In this document: piece after piece, positions 60,148 to 64,000 of the stretch
How the letters are laid out: every line of letters starts with the position of its first letter
Position numbering within the stretch: the first letter of the stretch is position 1
Source of the DNA: Manihot esculenta
Taxonomy: Eukaryota > Streptophyta > Magnoliopsida > Malpighiales > Euphorbiaceae
Length of the DNA stretch: 64,000 nucleotides
Direction of reading: 5' to 3'
NCBI RefSeq assembly: GCF_001659605.2
Contig: NC_035171.2
Coordinates: forward strand, 10,074,256-10,138,255
Made by a program: the position numbers and the translations under genes
The notes under the pieces: generated by a model
What the model was told of the DNA's origin: nothing
Seen by the model: the letters and a program-made list of their open reading frames with translations, nothing else
The model's database searches: none

Positions 60148-61908
60148 TCACATACGCTGTTGGTGCTCCAAAGGAGCAACCAAACTAGCAGAAGTCGCCT
60201 TATTCAACTCATTCAAAATTGTCCCAGCCACAATCAACGTGACATCATCCTCACTCCCATTGACTGTCTTCTGTCCAGGGACAATATTCGGGCTAGACGG
60301 ATGAGGGAAAGATGGGTTACGAAAACCTGGTGGATTTGGAGGCACATGATTCAAGACACTCAACCCCACCTGATCTTCAGAAGAAACAACCCAAGATTCT
60401 ACCCTCTCCTTCCCATTACCAACAACTACAGTATGCTCAACCTCTGCCGCTGCTTTCCTTGATAATCCAATTCTAGTATTAGGTTGTACTTCCCTAGAAG
60501 TCGTAGCAGAGGATGGAGTTATCTCGACATTAGCATTATTAGCCACAGCCTGACCTCCTCGTCCTCCATGAAATAGCCCTCTACCACCACGACTCCCTCT
60601 CTGGATTCCACCTCCCCTAGATACTACATTATTTGCCCGGTTGCTAGGACGCTCATCATGGACAGCCATGTGAATCTCCTGAGTGCCCAAACTACCATTA
60701 TTCTGCTTCTCTGGTATGACCTCATCCTCTAAATTAAGTAAAGAGTCAAAACGATTTCCCATAGACCCATCTGCAACTACCCTTCGAACCTCATCTCTGT
60801 CAACTCTCTTAGGCTCAGGCCTGATACTTTGACGATTATCCCTACGTCGATCCCTCCGAACCAACATCCAATCCCCAAAATCCTCAGTAGCAGCGGGATT
60901 GATAGGCAAACTCTCAGGCATTTTGTAAGTCTCACGGTTCAGCTCATGACCAACAACAGCACCTTGCTGATTAACAGAATAAGGCTGATTAACCTGCATT
61001 GGTTTTATACTAGGACAATTTTCCTTCATATGCCCATACTTACCACACTCAAAGCACACCATATGCAAACCCTCATATTCAATCCGGCGAACTCTACGGT
61101 GTAGCTTGAATTTAGATAGAAGGGGCTTAGTCAAATCCAATTCCACACAAACTCTGGCAAAATGTCCTCGAGTCACAAGGTTAGTATTAGAGTCAACTTT
61201 AACAGGCTCACCTATTTTACGGGCAATGCGTAACAAAAGTTCCTCATCATAATATTCAATAGGCAAGCAAGGGAAACGAACCCATACAGTTAAACGTTCT
61301 AACACATCCTGAAAAGGGTCAAACTCCGGGCACCATTGACGAATAGTCAAGTAGTGGTCAGCAATAATCCAGGGTCCCTCCGATCTAGCAAAGTCCAAGT
61401 CCCCAGAATTAGCGAAACGGACCAAAAAGAAATTGTTATCCAAAGCAATAACATCCATTGGAGCAGAAGGTTTCCAGAGTTCTTTCAATCGTCTACACAA
61501 ATATGTATAGCCTATTGAACTTCCAAAAAGTTTCACAATAAGGGAATTTTTCCAAGGTCGACACAATCGACGTTTATCCACACTCGAAAGTCTAATCACA
61601 GAGCAACGATCATCCTCATCATCCTCCTCACCATCCGAAACAAAATGAAACTCATCGTCTTCAGGAGCCATGTCACTCCCAGAAGCTCCCTGCAGTCCTG
61701 GACCGTTTCTATTCGTCACTACATCCTTAAAAGAAGGTCCATTAACAAAACCAAGGTTCACAGGATTATTCTCAGTCTCTATCATCGGATGGTCAGCTGA
61801 AGAATCAGGATCATCACAAATCTCATTCAATGAAACACCCATCTCACCATCTTTACGTTTCCTGCGTACACTACGCTGGAGAAGATCATCATCTTCCATC
61901 GAAGTCAT
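60148..61908 (-). CDS. LINE ORF1 protein (DUF4283 and zinc knuckle)
   Basis: An intact frame of 586 codons. The N-terminal third is acidic (EDDEFHFVSDGEEDDEDD). Residues about 110-250 form a DUF4283 domain, the RNA-binding-like module of plant L1 ORF1 (KNSLIVKLFGSS, LWKPSAPMDVIALDNNFFLVRF, GPWIIADHYLTIRQW, VWVRFPCLPIEYY, IARKIGEPVKVD). A CCHC knuckle, CFECGKYGHMKENCP, follows near residue 285. The C-terminal half is low-complexity with an Arg/Gly-rich stretch (RGGGIQRGSRGGRGLFHGGRGG). It is expected to coat LINE RNA and help retrotransposition. Twenty-one bases separate its stop from the ORF2 ATG. It could still make protein, but the LINE itself is dead because ORF2 is split. Confidence 0.93.
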   Translation of the reverse strand: MTSMEDDDLLQRSVRRKRKDGEMGVSLNEICDDPDSSADHPMIETENNPVNLGFVNGPSFKDVVTNRNGPGLQGASGSDMAPEDDEFHFVSDGEEDDEDDRCSVIRLSSVDKRRLCRPWKNSLIVKLFGSSIGYTYLCRRLKELWKPSAPMDVIALDNNFFLVRFANSGDLDFARSEGPWIIADHYLTIRQWCPEFDPFQDVLERLTVWVRFPCLPIEYYDEELLLRIARKIGEPVKVDSNTNLVTRGHFARVCVELDLTKPLLSKFKLHRRVRRIEYEGLHMVCFECGKYGHMKENCPSIKPMQVNQPYSVNQQGAVVGHELNRETYKMPESLPINPAATEDFGDWMLVRRDRRRDNRQSIRPEPKRVDRDEVRRVVADGSMGNRFDSLLNLEDEVIPEKQNNGSLGTQEIHMAVHDERPSNRANNVVSRGGGIQRGSRGGRGLFHGGRGGQAVANNANVEITPSSATTSREVQPNTRIGLSRKAAAEVEHTVVVGNGKERVESWVVSSEDQVGLSVLNHVPPNPPGFRNPSFPHPSSPNIVPGQKTVNGSEDDVTLIVAGTILNELNKATSASLVAPLEHQQRM

Positions 61909-62014
61909 TATCCTCTAGCTCGTGAACGACAGAGCAGCAGCAAGCGGTTGCGGCTGGGTGCGGCGTGCGGCGTCTCTAAACAAAAGACTTTTTCTAAATG
62001 ATAATGATTTTGGA
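61909..62014 (-). other. LINE 5' leader
   Basis: GC-richer than the flanks near the ORF1 start (minus strand gcagccgcaacc), becoming AT-rich by 61980. Ends at the 16-base target duplication 62015-62030. Confidence 0.6.
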
Positions 62015-62030
62015 TCTCCATTTAATTTTT

Positions 62031-62714
62031 ATAATATAAAACATTTTGATCCTCAATTTTATAAAAAAATTTATTAATTAGCTCTTTGTATGGAGACATT
62101 TGAAATTTTTTATAATATTATTTAAAGGCTCAAAATGACAAATTAATTAATTAATAAATTTTAAAAATTTTAAAAATATTTTAATATATTTTTTAAAATT
62201 AAAAAATTAATTAATGAATTTTTACTAACATAACTAAATACTAATTTTCTAATCCGCTATGGTATTAATTTCAAATTCAAATCCGTTCGCTAAGTCTCGA
62301 TTACTTAGCATTCTAACAGGTCATAATAAGATTCGGATGGGATATCCGTAAATTCCCGCGTTGCCATCCCTGTCTGCCGGCCAAATATAAATATTTGCAA
62401 GAATAGTTCTTGGATTTTGACTCGTTCATCTATTACCAATAATTTTAAACACATACTGCCGCTAATGCTACTTCATTAGCAGCAATCTGTTGATGCAAAA
62501 TATTCCTTTTACCAGTAATCATTCTCTGCAAAACAACAAAATTCCGAAGAAATAAATCGAAAACTAATCCTCTACAAAGAACATAACGACCTGAATCATA
62601 ACTATTCAAATCGAAAGCTTTGGTCCTCGAAAGCAACGATTATCTTAGATAATCTTCTTTACTGCATTATTCGTCTATAAAACTATGTATACTTTCCATT
62701 GAAGTAGCAGCCAA
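62031..62714 (+). promoter_or_regulatory. Region upstream of the WAK-like gene
   Basis: AT-rich DNA includes the right inverted-repeat arm (62176-62213). Candidate TATA boxes are tataaatat near 62386 and tataaaac at 62676-62683. The second is only 32 bases before the ATG, which would leave almost no leader, so the first or an unseen site is more likely. No ORF supported here. Confidence 0.35.
62176..62213. repeat. Right arm of the AT-rich inverted repeat
   Basis: 37 of 38 bases match the reverse complement of 46068-46105, beyond the LINE. Confidence 0.55.
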
Positions 62715-63561
62715 ATGGGAAGAGGATTGTCTCTGCAATGGGCGTCTCTGCTCACTTTCTTGCTGCCGCAAATGTTATCAGAATCATCAGGTTTACCAAT
62801 GAAGAGCTGTGAATCTAAATGCGGCGACATTGATATCGAATACCCATTTGGTATTGGAGCCAACTGTTCCATGAACGACTGGTTTGTGGTCGTTTGCAAT
62901 GGAACTGCCGATAATCGGAGAGCTTTCATAAGCAGCATCAACCTGGAGGTGACAGACTTTTTATATGAAAGAAGCCGATTGCGAGTTAAAAGCCCAGTAG
63001 TTTCATTCAACTGCGACGAGAATCACTCAAACAGTGTAGTGGATTTAAGAAGGACTCCATTCACAGTCGCAAGCTACAACAGATTCACCGTTGTAGGATG
63101 CAAAGCTCGAGCTTTGCTGACCTCTGCTGAGCCAGACATTATAGGTTGCCAGCCGACCTGTAACAAAAAGCTTAAACCTCAGGGAAGAAACCCTCCATGC
63201 TCCGGCAACAGATGCTGTCAGACATCAATTCCTTATTATCTGCAAGTGTTTAAACCCAGTTTTCAGAAGGAGAATGGTAAGGAAGGCAAAAGGGTATGCA
63301 AGCTAGCGTTCATAGTGGAAAGCACCTGGTTCAAATCTAACATAAAAGATCCACATAAGGTGCAAGAGAGGGAGTATGTTCCAATGCTGGTGGATTGGAA
63401 GATCAATGCAACAGACATGGAATCTCTTGGAATTAATAAGGAAACAACGAATTGGTCTTTTAGGTATTATAATGGATTTGGTTTCCCGTATCCCAACAAC
63501 AGCATGTTAATGTGCCGGCGAGGTTATGCCGGCAACCCTTATCTTCCCGATGGATGCCAAG
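62715..63561 (+). CDS. Wall-associated-kinase-like receptor, exon 1 (extracellular domain)
   Basis: An N-terminal hydrophobic segment (LQWASLLTFLLPQML) looks like a signal peptide. Then comes a galacturonan-binding WAK domain: CESKCGDIDIEYPFGIGANC, a conserved VVCN strand, GCQPTCNKK, GNRCCQTSIPYYLQ, and later VDWKIN and CRRGYAGNPYLPDGCQ, the usual end just before the EGF repeat. At least 15 Cys are placed as in the family. The frame runs on to 63617, but a consensus donor (gccaag|gtacct) at 63561/63562 and the acceptor at 63843 give the proper EGF continuation, so I end the exon at 63561 in phase 1. WAK proteins link cell-wall pectin to a cytosolic kinase at the plasma membrane (family knowledge). 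The kinase is expected to the right of the window. Confidence 0.88.
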
Positions 63562-63843
63562 GTACCTTAAAAATCTTTCTTTCTTTCTATATTCTTGGCA
63601 GAAAATATTTGTGGTGATACAAAATTGTCCTCTGGCAAACGCCTATAGCATAGAATAGAACTTTAAGAAAAGATCCATTAAATATCTAGGCTAAAAATTT
63701 CATTGCTATTAGGCTTTCTTTTGGGAAAAATAACTTCCTACTTGAAAATTGTTTTTTTAAGTAATTGTAAATCCTATACTTCAAATTAAGGAAAAACTTA
63801 ATGAAAAAATGATATGGACTCACATTCATGTTGTTGGATCCAG
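63562..63843 (+). other. Intron 1 of the WAK-like gene
   Basis: Starts gtacct, ends ttgttggatccag. 282 bases, AT-rich, with in-frame stops. The position between the pectin-binding domain and the EGF repeat matches WAK gene structure. Confidence 0.8.
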
Positions 63844-63957
63844 ATGTTGATGAATGCATGGATTTTGAAGTAAGAAGTCGGTGCAGTGGAAAGTGCATAA
63901 ACACTCGTGGTTCATACAGATGCGAGGCCCAAAAATCATGGATTTTCATTTTAGGCA
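63844..63957 (+). CDS. WAK-like receptor, exon 2 (calcium-binding EGF start), right end uncertain
   Basis: After the acceptor the frame gives DVDECMDFEVRSRC, SGKCINTRGSYRCE: the EGF-Ca signature (Asp-x-Asp-Glu-Cys and Cys-x-Asn-Thr-x-Gly-Ser-Tyr). Only four Cys appear before the sequence turns to EAQKSWIFILG, so the last two Cys of a six-Cys EGF repeat are not encoded here. A possible donor lies near 63957 (ggcaa|gtcttt). The missing Cys could come from exon 3 or the EGF may be degenerate. Downstream 63958-64000 is probably intron. Confidence 0.6.
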
Positions 63958-64000
63958 AGTCTTTTCTCTTCAAAATTATTTTCCTTTTCTATATAAAATT

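Larger units (their letters stand above)
46150..62014 (-). mobile_element. Full-length L1-type LINE, split by G2-C
   Basis: Flanking direct repeats tctccatttaattttt (46134-46149 and 62015-62030) mark both ends. The minus-strand 3' end is an A-run (plus-strand T-run 46145-46155). Without G2-C the element is about 6055 bases: a 106-base leader, ORF1 (60148-61908) and ORF2 (46177-60126 around the insertion). ORF1 and ORF2 are 21 bases apart. The long duplication, 3' A-run and absence of LTRs are hallmarks of target-primed reverse transcription. The 5' end appears complete. Confidence 0.93.

Noticed and set aside
62445..62636. Minus-strand frame of 63 codons upstream of the WAK-like gene
   Set aside because: Short, no recognisable domain and no promoter; background level.

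Overview
This is plant nuclear DNA, most likely from a eudicot. The evidence is the Ty3/gypsy chromovirus, Athila-like and Tat-like LTR retrotransposons, an L1-type LINE with a DUF4283 ORF1, tRNA-iMet and tRNA-Asp type primer binding sites, and an intron-containing wall-associated-kinase-like (WAK) gene at the right edge. I cannot name the species. There is no bacterial, viral or organellar block, no CRISPR array, and I saw no rRNA or tRNA gene.

Layout, left to right. 1-2900: a frameshifted GRF-type zinc-finger gene, a 32-bp minisatellite, a GA-rich tract and AT-rich DNA. 2925-4255: an 80-bp tandem array interrupted by a 444-bp MITE. 4385-43382: a nest of transposable elements. Its oldest recognisable layer is a minus-strand Tat-like element, present only as gag pieces, a primer site and one putative LTR. 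It was hit by (a) chromovirus E1 at 4971-31188 (duplication atgtt), (b) a TRIM at 31494-32058, and (c) a G2-family chromovirus, copy B, at 32620-42787 (duplication gctac). E1 was hit by an Athila-like, gag-only element at 10595-28096 (duplication tatat). That element contains a fusion of two truncated elements: G2 copy A at 12817-18164 and G3 at 18165-25051. G3 carries a solo LTR at 19368-22030 (duplication actag). 43388-46133: AT-rich DNA with a degenerate inverted-repeat element. 46150-62014: a full-length LINE, minus strand, with a 16-bp duplication, split in ORF2 by G2 copy C at 47964-57768 (plus strand, duplication ccggc). 62715 to the end: exons 1 and 2 of a WAK-like gene on the plus strand, the only host gene that looks intact.

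The coding content is mostly retrotransposon gag-pol. G2 copy C is the best preserved: 1661 codons with one nonsense codon and near-identical LTRs. G2 copies A and B share its domain order but are broken. E1 is decayed. The LTRs of the G2 and G3 families and the solo LTR all carry clusters of a 13-base GC-rich motif; in the G2 LTRs one cluster lies just upstream of a conserved TATA box. LTR divergence judged by eye (E1 highest, Athila-like about 1 percent, G2-B and G2-C well under 1 percent) agrees with the nesting order.

All domain calls come from reading motifs; no database search was run. Divergence values are by-eye estimates.
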